37,517 nt of DNA from JAKVCB01 sp963578605 (GTDB lineage: Bacteria > Planctomycetota > Planctomycetia > Pirellulales > Lacipirellulaceae): contig CAUZEA010000053.1 in the NCBI GenBank assembly GCA_963578605.1, positions 1 through 37,517 on the forward strand, in the 5' to 3' direction. The notes below the pieces were generated by a model. That model was given only the letters and a program-made list of their open reading frames with translations, made no database searches and was not told where the DNA came from. Of the stretch, positions 1 to 9,374 are shown piece by piece (the first letter of the stretch is position 1; each line of letters starts with the position of its first letter). A program made the position numbers and the translations under genes.

Positions 1-1
1 C

Positions 2-514
2 CCGCCGCTGTTTCAATCGGGGCCAACGACGCAGAATTTTATCGATGTTGTGGTGGCTGACGTGCTGGAAGATGATGGCGTTGATGAAATCGTCGCTGCC
101 AGTGACAGCGGGTTGATTTTTGTCTATCCCAACTCTGTAGCCGGAGTTGTCGGTTCCCCGTTTGGACTGGCCGCGGTGTTTAACACGGGAAATCCTTTGG
201 TGTCGATCGCGGCGATTGCAGTTCCAAGTGTGGCGACTGGCCTCCCCGGTGATTTTAACGATGATGGGACGGCCGATGCGGCCGACTACACGATGTGGGC
301 CGACAACCGAGGGTCAACCTTTGATCTGGGCGGCAATGGGGACGAGACCGGCGGCAGTGCCGGCGTTGTCGATGTTGCTGATTACTCCTTGTGGAAAGCC
401 AGTTTTGGCAATACCGCCGCTGGTTCGGCAACGGGAGCCGTTCCCGAACCAACATCCTTGCTCGTCACGCTTGTGGGAATGCTCGCCCTCGTCCTGTTTA
501 ACTGGCGCCGTTAG
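2..514 (+). CDS. PEP-CTERM surface protein with FG-GAP-like and dockerin-like segments, 5' end missing
   Basis: The frame is open from base 2, so the N-terminus lies outside the window; an apparent GTG start at 50 is internal. The visible part starts with an FG-GAP/VCBS-like strand pattern (ADVLEDDGVDEIV). A two-part dockerin-like calcium-binding segment follows: GDFNDDGTADAADY at about 247-290, then DVADYSLWKASFG at about 370-410. It ends with VPEPTS, a hydrophobic stretch and a NWRR basic tail, the classic PEP-CTERM sorting signal (from about base 439). PEP-CTERM proteins are exported, processed by an exosortase and kept at the surface or in extracellular matrix. No exosortase is in the window. 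The same dockerin-PEP-CTERM ending occurs in two other genes here. The architecture is certain for the C-terminus; the function is unknown. Confidence 0.85.
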   Translation, partial: PPLFQSGPTTQNFIDVVVADVLEDDGVDEIVAASDSGLIFVYPNSVAGVVGSPFGLAAVFNTGNPLVSIAAIAVPSVATGLPGDFNDDGTADAADYTMWADNRGSTFDLGGNGDETGGSAGVVDVADYSLWKASFGNTAAGSATGAVPEPTSLLVTLVGMLALVLFNWRR

Positions 515-633
515 TCGTACAGCCGAAGACCAGGTTGACCACGACGCGGGGACTGGCGGCATTTTTCTTCGCGGTCACCGCACCGGTCCTGTTCCGCGCA
601 GAGGCAAACAGGGCGGCTGTCGACTCGGCCAGA
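515..633. other. Convergent intergenic gap
   Basis: This is a 119-base gap between the ends of the PEP-CTERM gene (plus) and the dioxygenase gene (minus). I see no convincing stem followed by a U-tract, and no further gene. Confidence 0.5.
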
Positions 634-1608
634 TCACGCGCAGCGCGGGTCGCCTTGCTGCCAGCGGTTAAAGGCCACCTCGTCACTGTGAGCCAGCTTT
701 CGTCGGGCGGCATGCCAACTGGCGGCCCACGCTGATGCGTCGTGGAGCTCCGTTTCTGGATGTCCCTTGCTACGGGCGACAAAACCGGGAAACCAGGGCC
801 GCCCGGTCGGTTCTCCAATCGGTTGGTAGCGCAGATCAAAACTCCAGCGAATCTTGTCGCTGCGGTTAACGAGCCCACAATGAATTGTCCGTCGGTGCAT
901 GAAGATTACGTCGCCCGGTTCCATCGCAAGTGGTACCAGGTCCTGATCGATAAGTCGATCGGGAATGCACGTCTGATCGATATTCAACGGGTTGCGACTT
1001 GGGCAATGCAATTCCACGCCTTTTCGGTGGCTTCCGGGGATTACCGCCAGGCAACCGTTTTCCACGGTTGAGGAAGTCATCGGAAACCAGACCGTGAGCA
1101 TCGAGGTCTCGTCCGCGTCGGCAGTCACAACCCCCGAATCCTGGTGGCAAGCAACCTGAATCGTCAATCCCGTGCGGACTTCTTCGGGTATGAGGTGCTC
1201 CGGGATTTTCACGCGTGTGTGCTGGACCGGGTTTGAATAAATCTCTTCACCAAGAAATTCTGTGACCTGGTCGAGCAAACGATCGTTGCGAAGCAGATCG
1301 AAAACAGCCGGTCCGGTATGGATGGGGGTTTGTTCGGTAATATTCTGTTGCGGCAGCGAAATGTCGAATTCCTGATCGTAGGGCAACCTGGCCTCGCGGG
1401 TTGCCTGAATCAACCGATCGCCAAACGGCAAGTCCGAGTGCAGCGTGGCAAGCCGGCCTGCTGCATGCCACTGGTGGACCAGGCGATCGAGCACCTGTTC
1501 GTATTCATGCACGACTGGTTGCAGATCTTCTTCCCAGTTCAGCAATCCTCGTACGACGAAGTAGCCTTCGTCTTCAAATTGGTTGAGGATTTGTCGAGTT
1601 GAGTTCAT
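634..1608 (-). CDS. Phytanoyl-CoA dioxygenase (PhyH) family protein
   Basis: 324 aa, a usual length for bacterial PhyH-family Fe(II)/2-oxoglutarate-dependent oxygenases. These hydroxylate small organic substrates with O2 and 2-oxoglutarate in the cytoplasm. The N-terminus (NQFEDEGYFVVRGLL) is the typical PhyH opening. The iron-binding facial triad is visible as H155-x-D157 (ACHQDSG) and H243 (RRTIHCGLVNRS). The Arg expected to bind 2-oxoglutarate lies shortly after (R254 or R260). GCLAVIPGSH at about 185-194 is also family-typical. The ATG start is preceded by GAGAGAA. It lies 111 bases downstream of the giant haem protein on the same strand and may be co-transcribed. The substrate cannot be told; planctomycetes carry many paralogues, and a second one is at 20986-21822. 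Confidence 0.88.
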   Translation of the reverse strand: MNSTRQILNQFEDEGYFVVRGLLNWEEDLQPVVHEYEQVLDRLVHQWHAAGRLATLHSDLPFGDRLIQATREARLPYDQEFDISLPQQNITEQTPIHTGPAVFDLLRNDRLLDQVTEFLGEEIYSNPVQHTRVKIPEHLIPEEVRTGLTIQVACHQDSGVVTADADETSMLTVWFPMTSSTVENGCLAVIPGSHRKGVELHCPSRNPLNIDQTCIPDRLIDQDLVPLAMEPGDVIFMHRRTIHCGLVNRSDKIRWSFDLRYQPIGEPTGRPWFPGFVARSKGHPETELHDASAWAASWHAARRKLAHSDEVAFNRWQQGDPRCA

Positions 1609-1679
1609 TGGTAAGTTCTCTCACTTCCAAATCGTTTCCAATGACTTGACCGGCAGTCCAGCTGCAATTGCTCTCAGCA

Positions 1680-1695
1680 ACCGGTTCCTACCGGT
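1680..1695. other. Small inverted repeat between two minus-strand genes
   Basis: ACCGGT-TCCT-ACCGGT forms a perfect 6-bp stem with a 4-base loop, just past the stop codon of the giant haem protein gene. No T-run follows on the minus strand, so it is not a canonical intrinsic terminator. It could slow or process the transcript between the two genes. Confidence 0.3.
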
Positions 1696-1719
1696 CACTT
1701 GTACAGGTGTCGTCGGGAT

Positions 1720-4700
1720 TCAATTCGCAACAGGCCGAACTGGGCCAAACTGCTTTTGTAAATCGACCTGGTTCAAAACCCATTTGCGAATGATCTGATA
1801 GCCGGGATCCATCGGCTGGTAACGCCGCCCACCTTGGTGACCGTCTTCCTGGCCGGTTTGAATATTAAGGGGTTTGCGAAGAAATTTACTTTGCTCAACA
1901 TCTGACAACTTAACACGGTGTTGGAGCGTGGCATAGTTGTCCAATAGTTGATCGACTGGCAAATAGCCGACCTTATCGGGCCGGTGGAGTTCCATCGACG
2001 GCACGCGGCCTGGTTCGCCGTGGCAGTGCATACAGCTGCGTTCGTCTCCCCGGAGCACCCGGGTCATCTCCGGCACAACATAGTCGCGAAAGAAGGTAAT
2101 GTCTTCGAGGAACGGTTCAGGAATCATCGACTGGCCATCGTCACCTGTGGGAAAAAGGTGGCTCGCTTTTTTCTGGACCACTTCGCCGAGCTGTTTGGCA
2201 AAAGAGCCGCGCTCTTGCGAGAGCACGTTGCGAGCGTACTCCAAAGTTTTTTCGTCTTTTTCAAACGATTCCAACTCGGCGAGGGCTGTGAGGACCTCGG
2301 GGTTGCGTCTCAAAGCGGTCTGGTTGGCGAGTTCGACTGCCAGTTCGCGATTCGCCGCCAGCACAGACGGCCCGATCTGGCCAGTGAACAAATGGAGTGC
2401 CCGGCTCCGCAGTTCCTCGAAGGGATCGATGGGGGGCAATTCCCGGGAATCGGATTTGATGGCTGGGAGATCCTGCTGGAAGGTCAGAATCCAGGGAATG
2501 TTGCGAATCCAAAAGCGCGCGGTCGCCCCGTTGTCAAATTCCCGGGGCAGGGCAAAGGCAAGTTGTTCAAAATGCAGATCAGGATTTTTACGAACCGCCT
2601 TCCCAAGGCCGTTCGCGAGGTACCAGGCGGCATCGGCATCACGCTGGGCCTGTTGTTTTGTTGCAGCATCCTGCACGGTTTCGATGGCTTCGGGACTTTG
2701 CCAGTTGGAGGTATCTGGTACGAGGTAACGTAAGATGTTCTGACGTTGCTCTACTGTCCGGGAAAGAACCCACTTTACCCCGCCGAGCAATTTGAGAATC
2801 GGGTCAGAGAGGCTTTCCCGACGGGGTGGATCGGCTGCCCCCCGTAGTAGGATCCGGTGCATCGGTTCGAGTTGTTCGGCAACGGCTGCCAGTTGCACCA
2901 GGCGTGGATCCGAGACGCTGGAGGCTGCCAGGCTGCGCAGGCTTTCGGGGCCATGCAGTGAGTACTCTATCAATTTTTCCTGGAGCAGGTCGTGAGGAAT
3001 ATTAGCGGCACCTTCCAGGACAAACCTGGTCAACAATTCCTGCTGCGGTTCTGTGGACTGTTGCTGGGCGGCTTCAAGTCGGGCGAGGGCAATCTGGCCC
3101 AGCAGTTGACCCAAGCCGGGAGTCACATATCCGAGTTGTCCCGGGCCACCATCGGATCCGCGGAATGAGTAATAGGTTGCCGCAACGCCCAGCAAACGAC
3201 TCGTAAGGAGATCTGTTTGTGGATCGTTCTTGTTTTGCTTTTGAACGTCCCCGAGCATAGCCACCAGGTCAGCCAGTTCTTGATATTGGTGTTTCTCACT
3301 GCCGTTGCCGACATGCCCGTTGGCTACCAACAGCGCATGGCTTTGGTAGCGGATTGCATTTTCCACCAGGGCGTTTGGTTCGGGCCGCCCCAGCAAGCGA
3401 AGCCAGGCAGTGTTGAGACCAGCCCGGGTTGGTGGGTTCCAAATCCACCACTGCCACGCCGCCCGAGTTGCCCAGGCCCGCACGGCCGGGTTCGGATCGT
3501 CATTCATGGCGTGATCGAGCACCGAAACCAGTCGGTTCCATTCGATGCTCGAACCAGTCATGACACCGTCAACCTTCATAACCAAGGTGCGAATTGCCGC
3601 TTCCCGGGTAGTGTCGTCTCCCTTGCTGGCAGCCTCAAGGACTTGATCCCAACCACGGTCGTCAATCAACTGTTGGCGCAACGCCCAGTGGGCAGCTTCG
3701 CGCACGATCTTGGTCGAATCGCCTAAGCCCTCAATGAGTGGAGCAATCGCACCGTTGTGCCCGGGAAACGCCAAACCGAGCATTGCCCAATAACGTACCA
3801 GCGGGCTGTCGTGGCCCGCGGCCTCGACGAGCCGGGGCACAAAACGCGGGTCGTTGGTCAGCGAGAGCCGACGGACCCGACCGATCGCCGCCACGAGTGT
3901 TTCCTCATCCGGTTGTTGGAATTCGGCAAGGGAGAAATGAGGCGGCTCCACCGGAAAATAACGCGATAAGGCATGTAACGCATAACTGGTCGAGACAAAG
4001 CCCGTGTTTGATTCTCCGTTCCAGTAACCGGTCGGATGTTGTTGTGCAAGTAACGCTTGAATCGCTCGACTCACGACCGGATCATCCCGACCGATGCCAG
4101 CTGTCTGAAAGGCAATGATCGCCAAAGCAGTTGGAGATGGGTCGGGTTTACCCTCTTGAGCGACCCAGGTTTGTTTCACGTCGTCCCATTTGCCAGGATT
4201 AAACCCCCAGCTGCCATCCTCCTTTTGAATGGCCCGTAAACGTTTCAGATCGTGCTCGACCTGCTTTTTGATTTGCTCATCGAGCTTCCCTGCGGCAGCC
4301 ATAGTGGCCAGGCGGTCCTGGCGAGTCAGCTTTTCCTGTTCGGCAACCCGGGCGGCCGCAACGACGTAGTCCCTGGGAAAGAAGCGATAAATGAGTTCCA
4401 CGCGATGGCAAAGGTCATCGGTGAATTTCACCTCAATCTCTAATACCTTGGAAACTTTCTCCTCGAGTGCATGAAAATACTTCGGTTCTCCGGTTTGTTC
4501 CCAGGCAGCTTTGAGAACCTCGCCGGCATAGTTGAACACAACTCCCTGACCAACGTTCGCCCCGGGGCCAGCTGCGTTGATACCACCAGGATCGGCCGTT
4601 TGTAACACGTAATTAGCCGCCCGAACTGCCTGGCTGCTTTGCAGACGGCGAGCAGGAAGATAACGTTCTAATGTCACCACCGAGTGTCCCGCGACGCGTG

Positions 4701-6114
4701 TGCCGGCCGGCCCGTCACCCACATCAAGGGGTTGCAAGCTCGTATTGTTGGCGGCGTTTTCCAATTCGTTCGTCGGTCGCATTGACTGATAACAGGTGTT
4801 GACCAGATGTTGCCACATCTGGGTGTTTTGGGGTCGGTAACCATTGGCAAATGGAACGGATGGTCCCCATACGCCCGACTGCGTGTGGCAACTCATGCAG
4901 TTGGTACCAAGAAGATTGCCCGAGTCGCGGATCCTCCGTTCCACAGCTGCATCCCTTGGGCGATTGGTTAACCAGGCGTCAACCTGCCCGATATGATCGT
5001 ACAGTCCCCGACGCACCGATTCTCGTGGATCTTCATAGGGAGCCGGCTCGACCACGCAAAGCTGAAGTTCATAGGCTGGTGAGTTGGCTTCGACTCGGAG
5101 AAAGTAGATCCCCCCGGGGTCGAGTTGCCGATTAATTGCCGTACGGTATTCTTCTTCGTCGGATTGTTGATGGGGCCGTTCGTTCGCATTTTTGCCCTCT
5201 TCATACTTTTCCAAAGGCAACAAGCTTGCATTCAGTGGCCAGGCACGCGATGCGGCCGTGTGCTCAGGCACAATGCGGTAAGCGCGAATGCGAGCAACCA
5301 CTTGTTGATCGGGAATCAACAGACAAGCGGCCAGCAACCGTGGTTCGTTGCCTTGGTATTCGATGCGGAACCAGTCATCGCCACCTGCACCAAGGTATCC
5401 GTTGTCAAAGTACTCGATGTCGTCACTGGCCCCGAACACGTGGACCGGTGTCCCAACGTCCTGTTCGTTCAGGACAATGTTTTGACCCTGTTCGGGTGTG
5501 TCGTTCGGTTCAGTTTCCAACAGAACTCCCACCGTTTTGGTCTCGCTAACATCCAACACCTCAATCCCAAATACCACCGATACCACGCTGTTCTCCGGCC
5601 AGAGGACTTTTTTGGATGCCGCGGTTACCTCTGCAACAACCCCTTTTTCACGCCAACGGGGACGGTCAAAAAGATCAATTTCTCCTTCCTCTGGTTCAAT
5701 CCTTAATTCGTAAACTCCAAATACAGGGGCCCGGTACACCACGTAGACGTCGGGGTCCAGTCCGTGAAGCAGTTTGGACCAGTTCGCTGTGGGATCGTTA
5801 TAAATGCCGAAGGCATTGGTTTTGCGGTGCGGTTCTTGATGCTCGGCAGCTGCCCGCGGAATACGGGTAGGATTGTCGGCTGACACAAGCGACCAACTAA
5901 CCTTGAGTCGTACATTGGGCGGCAACTCAGACGGCTGGTCAACCCGCACCAGGATCTCAATGGTGTCGCCGGCTGCCAGCCTGATTTGTTCAACATGGCC
6001 TGATGGAACGTTGATCTGCTTATGCAGGCTGATCTGGGTTGCCGCATGGCCAAAAGATTGACCACCAGCGACGATGGCGAGAAAAATCAACGTTTGAAGA
6101 CCGCGTAGCCACAT
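1720..6114 (-). CDS. Giant exported di-haem protein with cyclase-like and HEAT-repeat regions
   Basis: 1464 aa from the ATG at 6114, chosen because it gives a clean signal peptide (MWLRGLQTLIFLAIVAGG, then an Ala-rich cleavage region). An upstream ATG at 6219 would add 35 residues before it. Order of parts: beta-rich N-terminus; a PPC-like region around residues 200-290 (TEPNDTPEQGQN, later GGDDWFRIEY); a first c-type haem site CMSCH at residues 406-410; a helical region resembling prenyltransferase/squalene-cyclase toroids (GSWGFNPGKW near 640, SPTALAIIAFQTAG near 665); HEAT-like repeats from about 765; a second haem site CMHCH at 1361-1365; and a C-terminus ending in MDPGYQIIRKWV, as in planctomycete cytochrome-type proteins. 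It is likely periplasmic and redox-active. The function is not known. Two haem sites almost a thousand residues apart in one chain is notable. Confidence 0.85.
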   Translation of the reverse strand: MWLRGLQTLIFLAIVAGGQSFGHAATQISLHKQINVPSGHVEQIRLAAGDTIEILVRVDQPSELPPNVRLKVSWSLVSADNPTRIPRAAAEHQEPHRKTNAFGIYNDPTANWSKLLHGLDPDVYVVYRAPVFGVYELRIEPEEGEIDLFDRPRWREKGVVAEVTAASKKVLWPENSVVSVVFGIEVLDVSETKTVGVLLETEPNDTPEQGQNIVLNEQDVGTPVHVFGASDDIEYFDNGYLGAGGDDWFRIEYQGNEPRLLAACLLIPDQQVVARIRAYRIVPEHTAASRAWPLNASLLPLEKYEEGKNANERPHQQSDEEEYRTAINRQLDPGGIYFLRVEANSPAYELQLCVVEPAPYEDPRESVRRGLYDHIGQVDAWLTNRPRDAAVERRIRDSGNLLGTNCMSCHTQSGVWGPSVPFANGYRPQNTQMWQHLVNTCYQSMRPTNELENAANNTSLQPLDVGDGPAGTRVAGHSVVTLERYLPARRLQSSQAVRAANYVLQTADPGGINAAGPGANVGQGVVFNYAGEVLKAAWEQTGEPKYFHALEEKVSKVLEIEVKFTDDLCHRVELIYRFFPRDYVVAAARVAEQEKLTRQDRLATMAAAGKLDEQIKKQVEHDLKRLRAIQKEDGSWGFNPGKWDDVKQTWVAQEGKPDPSPTALAIIAFQTAGIGRDDPVVSRAIQALLAQQHPTGYWNGESNTGFVSTSYALHALSRYFPVEPPHFSLAEFQQPDEETLVAAIGRVRRLSLTNDPRFVPRLVEAAGHDSPLVRYWAMLGLAFPGHNGAIAPLIEGLGDSTKIVREAAHWALRQQLIDDRGWDQVLEAASKGDDTTREAAIRTLVMKVDGVMTGSSIEWNRLVSVLDHAMNDDPNPAVRAWATRAAWQWWIWNPPTRAGLNTAWLRLLGRPEPNALVENAIRYQSHALLVANGHVGNGSEKHQYQELADLVAMLGDVQKQNKNDPQTDLLTSRLLGVAATYYSFRGSDGGPGQLGYVTPGLGQLLGQIALARLEAAQQQSTEPQQELLTRFVLEGAANIPHDLLQEKLIEYSLHGPESLRSLAASSVSDPRLVQLAAVAEQLEPMHRILLRGAADPPRRESLSDPILKLLGGVKWVLSRTVEQRQNILRYLVPDTSNWQSPEAIETVQDAATKQQAQRDADAAWYLANGLGKAVRKNPDLHFEQLAFALPREFDNGATARFWIRNIPWILTFQQDLPAIKSDSRELPPIDPFEELRSRALHLFTGQIGPSVLAANRELAVELANQTALRRNPEVLTALAELESFEKDEKTLEYARNVLSQERGSFAKQLGEVVQKKASHLFPTGDDGQSMIPEPFLEDITFFRDYVVPEMTRVLRGDERSCMHCHGEPGRVPSMELHRPDKVGYLPVDQLLDNYATLQHRVKLSDVEQSKFLRKPLNIQTGQEDGHQGGRRYQPMDPGYQIIRKWVLNQVDLQKQFGPVRPVAN

Positions 6115-6286
6115 CCAAATAGGACCATCAATACGGGAAGAAACCTCAAATCTGAAGGCAATTTCACCTCGTGGACGCCGGAACGTTGCCAGTAAGCGAC
6201 CCGCAACGTTACCCCTCATAGTTTACCAACCCCAACGGGTACCGTCACAATTTCCACAACTTCCCACCGGGGGGCTTACCGCACCC

Positions 6287-6316
6287 AAGATAGCTGGTCT
6301 GCGGGTACCTTCTCAA
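6287..6316 (-). promoter_or_regulatory. Candidate sigma70-type promoter of the giant haem protein gene
   Basis: On the minus strand TTGAGA (6316-6311) is separated by 18 bases from TATCTT (6292-6287). Transcription would start near 6280, upstream of both possible starts (6219 and 6114). It was found by eye, and single matches like this occur by chance. Confidence 0.3.
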
Positions 6317-6648
6317 TACTGCCTTCGCAGCGAGTCGGGTAAGACTCTTACCACAGCTGCCGTAGAGCAGGGTCGTTGATGAACGCGGCAAAGGGGCCGA
6401 GTTGGCAGGCCCCCGCCGGAGCCGGCTCCCGAGGTCTTGTGACCGCTGGGAAAAATTTCCCGAGCGGCAAACACACCCCAATTTCCCGGTTTCCTTAGGT
6501 TTACTGCTGACCACTGCACCATCAATGTCGAGTCGGTCGGGGCGTAGCTCCGATAACGAGTAAGAGGGATCAAATGGCGATGTTTTTAGCCATTTTCCTT
6601 CGATAATGGCGGGGTGGGGATTCCAGAAATCTCGAAAAACAAAATTTC

Positions 6649-6676
6649 TTGCATTTTTTACCTCATCAATTAAACT
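6649..6676 (+). promoter_or_regulatory. Candidate promoter of the lipase-like gene
   Basis: TTGCAT (6649-6654) and TAAACT (6671-6676) with a 16-base spacer lie in the A/T-rich end of the intergenic region, about 36 bases before the ATG at 6712. The match is moderate and was made by eye. Confidence 0.3.
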
Positions 6677-6711
6677 AAAGGTAGCGGCAATCCCATTGGT
6701 TCTGAGAGCTT

Positions 6712-7419
6712 ATGCAATCGAAGCACCGCAATTCGTCTGAGGTCGTCGTGGTTCTACACGGCTTTGCTGCATCCCCAAGGTGGATGACGCTGGTTTGCCG
6801 TCGGGTGGCCCGCACCGGACGACGGGTGGTGAACTGGGGGTATCCGAGCTGGCGGAGGTCGATCGACTTGAACGGGCAGGACTTGTTGCAAACGGTTTAC
6901 GATCTTGCCGAGGACCAGTCGGTCCAGCGGATTCATTTTCTCACCTACAGTATGGGTTCGATCATTTGTCGGGCAGCCCTGTTGAAGGATCCACAAGTGC
7001 CAAAAGTTGGCAGGGTTGTGATGCTGGGACCCCCGAATCGCGGTTCCCACGTGGCGTCGCTGTTGGCACCGTTGTTTGGGTGGATGGTTCCAGCTGCACG
7101 CGAACTATCGACCAGGCCCGACAGCTATGTGAACGGCTTGCCACGGATGCAAGGGGTTGAAGTTGGAGTGATCGCAGGCGGGAGGGATCGCGTCGTGCGA
7201 CACGACTGCACACATTTGCCCAGCCAGCGCGAACACCTCGTTGTGCCCCGTGGACATGCGGGACTCCTGTTGAGTCGCGAGGTGGCTCGCACGGCATTGC
7301 GTTTTGTCGAAACAGGCAGTTTTGAGTTGCTGAAGGAAGTGCCGGAAACAAAAGCTGTCGTCCTCGGCTCGTGGCCGGTTCCTTCGGTCGGTACGGGTTT
7401 GCCTATCGAGAACGTATAG
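6712..7419 (+). CDS. Small lipase/esterase-like alpha/beta hydrolase
   Basis: 235 aa. It starts with the oxyanion-side strand VVVVLHGFAASP (residues 11-22), typical of the alpha/beta-hydrolase fold and of PGAP1/lipase-type members. The nucleophile elbow is LTYSMGS with Ser80, where most relatives have GHSMGG. MLGPPNRGSHVA (104-115) is a lipase-family hallmark. Asp159 (AGGRDR) and His182 (RGHAGLL) complete the likely triad. No signal peptide is visible, so it is probably cytoplasmic. The substrate is unknown; an acyl ester is likely. It is transcribed away from the giant haem protein and towards the antiporter. Confidence 0.85.
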   Translation: MQSKHRNSSEVVVVLHGFAASPRWMTLVCRRVARTGRRVVNWGYPSWRRSIDLNGQDLLQTVYDLAEDQSVQRIHFLTYSMGSIICRAALLKDPQVPKVGRVVMLGPPNRGSHVASLLAPLFGWMVPAARELSTRPDSYVNGLPRMQGVEVGVIAGGRDRVVRHDCTHLPSQREHLVVPRGHAGLLLSREVARTALRFVETGSFELLKEVPETKAVVLGSWPVPSVGTGLPIENV

Positions 7420-7550
7420 TATGGTGGCAAGTTGCAGGCAGGAGTCGACGACTGCTGTCGCTTGTGCTGGTTGGAACGTTCTCTCTTTTGTCGTTCAGCA
7501 GCAGGTCATGGCACACGGGCGGTGTGAATCGGGCAACGAGCCAGCACCCG

Positions 7551-9236
7551 CTATACTTTTCTTCCGATCACAAGCAGCAGCAGTACGAGCGTACCTAGTT
7601 GTAACGGCAACAGGAACCAAACAGAGATACCCCAACCGAGTGGCAGTGTGCCGAAAGCGATAACCACCATTGCCACGGTAAGGGCGTAAGGGAGTTGCGT
7701 ACGCACGTGCGCAATATGGTCACAACCGCTCGCGTGCGAGGAGAGAACGGTGGTATCGGATATTGGCGAACAATGGTCACCGAAGACGGCACCCGCCAGT
7801 ACACCACCAATAGACCCAAGCATGATGGGGTTCGAAGCGGAGACCGTTTGTCCATCCCTGGTTAACAATGCGTGGGCCAGAGTCACGACCATTGGCATCA
7901 AGATTCCCATGGTGCCCCAGCTCGTTCCGGTACAAAAGGCCACGATGGAGGCCAGCACGAACACAACCGTCGGGAGCATTTTTATAGAGAGGTTGGAGAA
8001 GGCTGGTTCCTTTGAAACCGTGCCTTGCTGATGATCGGCATCGTCGGGAGAGATGAGCGATTTGAGGTACTCTCCCGTATAGAGCCGATGATCAGAGAAT
8101 TCATAAGCATCCTGCGTTGCTTTTCCATCGACTGAGCGGTTGCCGGTCATACGCGACAGGGTCGCAGCCACCGTGAGGATGGCAATGGCCGGGAGCACGA
8201 TGCGCAGGCCTTTGGCAGCCGCCACGAGTAGTTGGCGCCCGTTGAGCAACCGGCTTCCGACGGCCATCACGATCGCCAAAATGATCCCAGCCAGCGCCCC
8301 GTATAGCAGGGAAACACTCGAGTCGGCGGCCCCAAAAATATCGTGTAGGGGTGGGTTGTCAGCAGCGGTTGTGTCGGTTTTCAAAGCCGCTTTGCCGGTT
8401 ACATATAGCAACAGAAGAACCATTGCCAGCGTGACACCGATTGGCACAACGGCGTGGTACCAGCCGCCGGCGGCAATTTCGTCTGGCTTTGAGGAGTCTT
8501 TGTGACGAGTGGTTGGGGAAGTCGATTCATCACGCGCTGCTTTTGCAAGTCGTTCGGACTTTAACATCGGTCCAAAGTCTCTCCCCAGCAGCGCTGTCAA
8601 AGGTACAAAGAAAAGTGCCATGAGCATGTAAAACCGGTAGGGGATGCTGGCCACAAAAAGATCAAACGCCTTGAGTTCGTCGGCGAGAGTGAGATTTTCG
8701 AGCCCCTGGTCAACGTAATCAATTTCGACCGCGACCCAGGTCGAAACGAGAGCCAATCCTGCGACAGGAGCCGCGGTGGAGTCGACCACATAAGCCAACT
8801 TTTCACGCGAAATTTTCAACCGGTCGAACAAGGGGCGAAACGTGCTCCCTAACAGTAACGTGTTGGCATAGTCGTCGAAGAAGATCACTAATCCCGTCAG
8901 CCACGTTACAACCTGCCCGCCGCCACGGGTCCTGGCCAGCGGTGTGATAGCTTCTACCAATCCGTGCATGCCACCCGTCCGCTGGATGATCCCGAGCATG
9001 GCCCCCATCAAGATTGTGAAACAAAAAATACGCAGCTTCCCAGGTGCTGTGAACGATGGCCACAAGTGGGTGAAGAATGTGTCATAGAGGGCCGAGGGAA
9101 TATTACCACCACAGGTGAGCAGTGCACCAACGACGATTCCGACCAGCAAGGAGAGAATCACCCGACGTGTCGCAATTGCCAACACAATCGCGACGAGCGA
9201 AGGCAACAAACTCAACCATCCGTACGGGTGAGGCAT
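7551..9236 (-). CDS. NhaC-type Na+/H+ antiporter family transporter
   Basis: 561 aa, polytopic inner-membrane protein with about a dozen hydrophobic segments. The region from about residue 115 (FFDDYANTLLLGSTFRPLFD, then SREKLAYVVDSTAAPVA) is characteristic of the NhaC/ion-transporter superfamily, including the conserved Asp pair and the Thr/Ser-Ala-Pro loop. Near the C-terminus GTSWGTMGILMPMV and FGDHCSPISDTTVLSS are the other family hallmarks. Two soluble loops are longer than usual (about residues 230-260, and a charged loop near 360-410). It probably exchanges Na+ for H+, or a related organic ion. The ATG start has no clear Shine-Dalgarno sequence. It lies 138 bases downstream of the prolyl oligopeptidase gene on the same strand. 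Confidence 0.88.
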   Translation of the reverse strand: MPHPYGWLSLLPSLVAIVLAIATRRVILSLLVGIVVGALLTCGGNIPSALYDTFFTHLWPSFTAPGKLRIFCFTILMGAMLGIIQRTGGMHGLVEAITPLARTRGGGQVVTWLTGLVIFFDDYANTLLLGSTFRPLFDRLKISREKLAYVVDSTAAPVAGLALVSTWVAVEIDYVDQGLENLTLADELKAFDLFVASIPYRFYMLMALFFVPLTALLGRDFGPMLKSERLAKAARDESTSPTTRHKDSSKPDEIAAGGWYHAVVPIGVTLAMVLLLLYVTGKAALKTDTTAADNPPLHDIFGAADSSVSLLYGALAGIILAIVMAVGSRLLNGRQLLVAAAKGLRIVLPAIAILTVAATLSRMTGNRSVDGKATQDAYEFSDHRLYTGEYLKSLISPDDADHQQGTVSKEPAFSNLSIKMLPTVVFVLASIVAFCTGTSWGTMGILMPMVVTLAHALLTRDGQTVSASNPIMLGSIGGVLAGAVFGDHCSPISDTTVLSSHASGCDHIAHVRTQLPYALTVAMVVIAFGTLPLGWGISVWFLLPLQLGTLVLLLLVIGRKV

Positions 9237-9374
9237 AGGGAGAGCAACAAGACGTTCAGAAGACAGAATTCCAGCATTGAAGGCACATAGGAGGCAGCGC
9301 GATGGCTGGCCCGTTTTTAATCATTGTCATCCTGGTCACCCGTGGCAACTGGGCGACGAGTGGGCATATCTGCT

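Larger units (their letters stand above)
6220..6711. other. Divergent intergenic region
   Basis: This stretch of about 490 bases lies between the divergent haem-protein and hydrolase genes. It holds a candidate promoter in each direction and a perfect 12-base palindrome, GGAGCCGGCTCC (6418-6429). The right third is A/T-rich. I see no protein or RNA gene in it. Confidence 0.5.

Noticed and set aside
1948..2733. 261-codon plus-strand frame
   Set aside because: It is antisense to the giant haem protein, which carries two CxxCH sites and a signal peptide.
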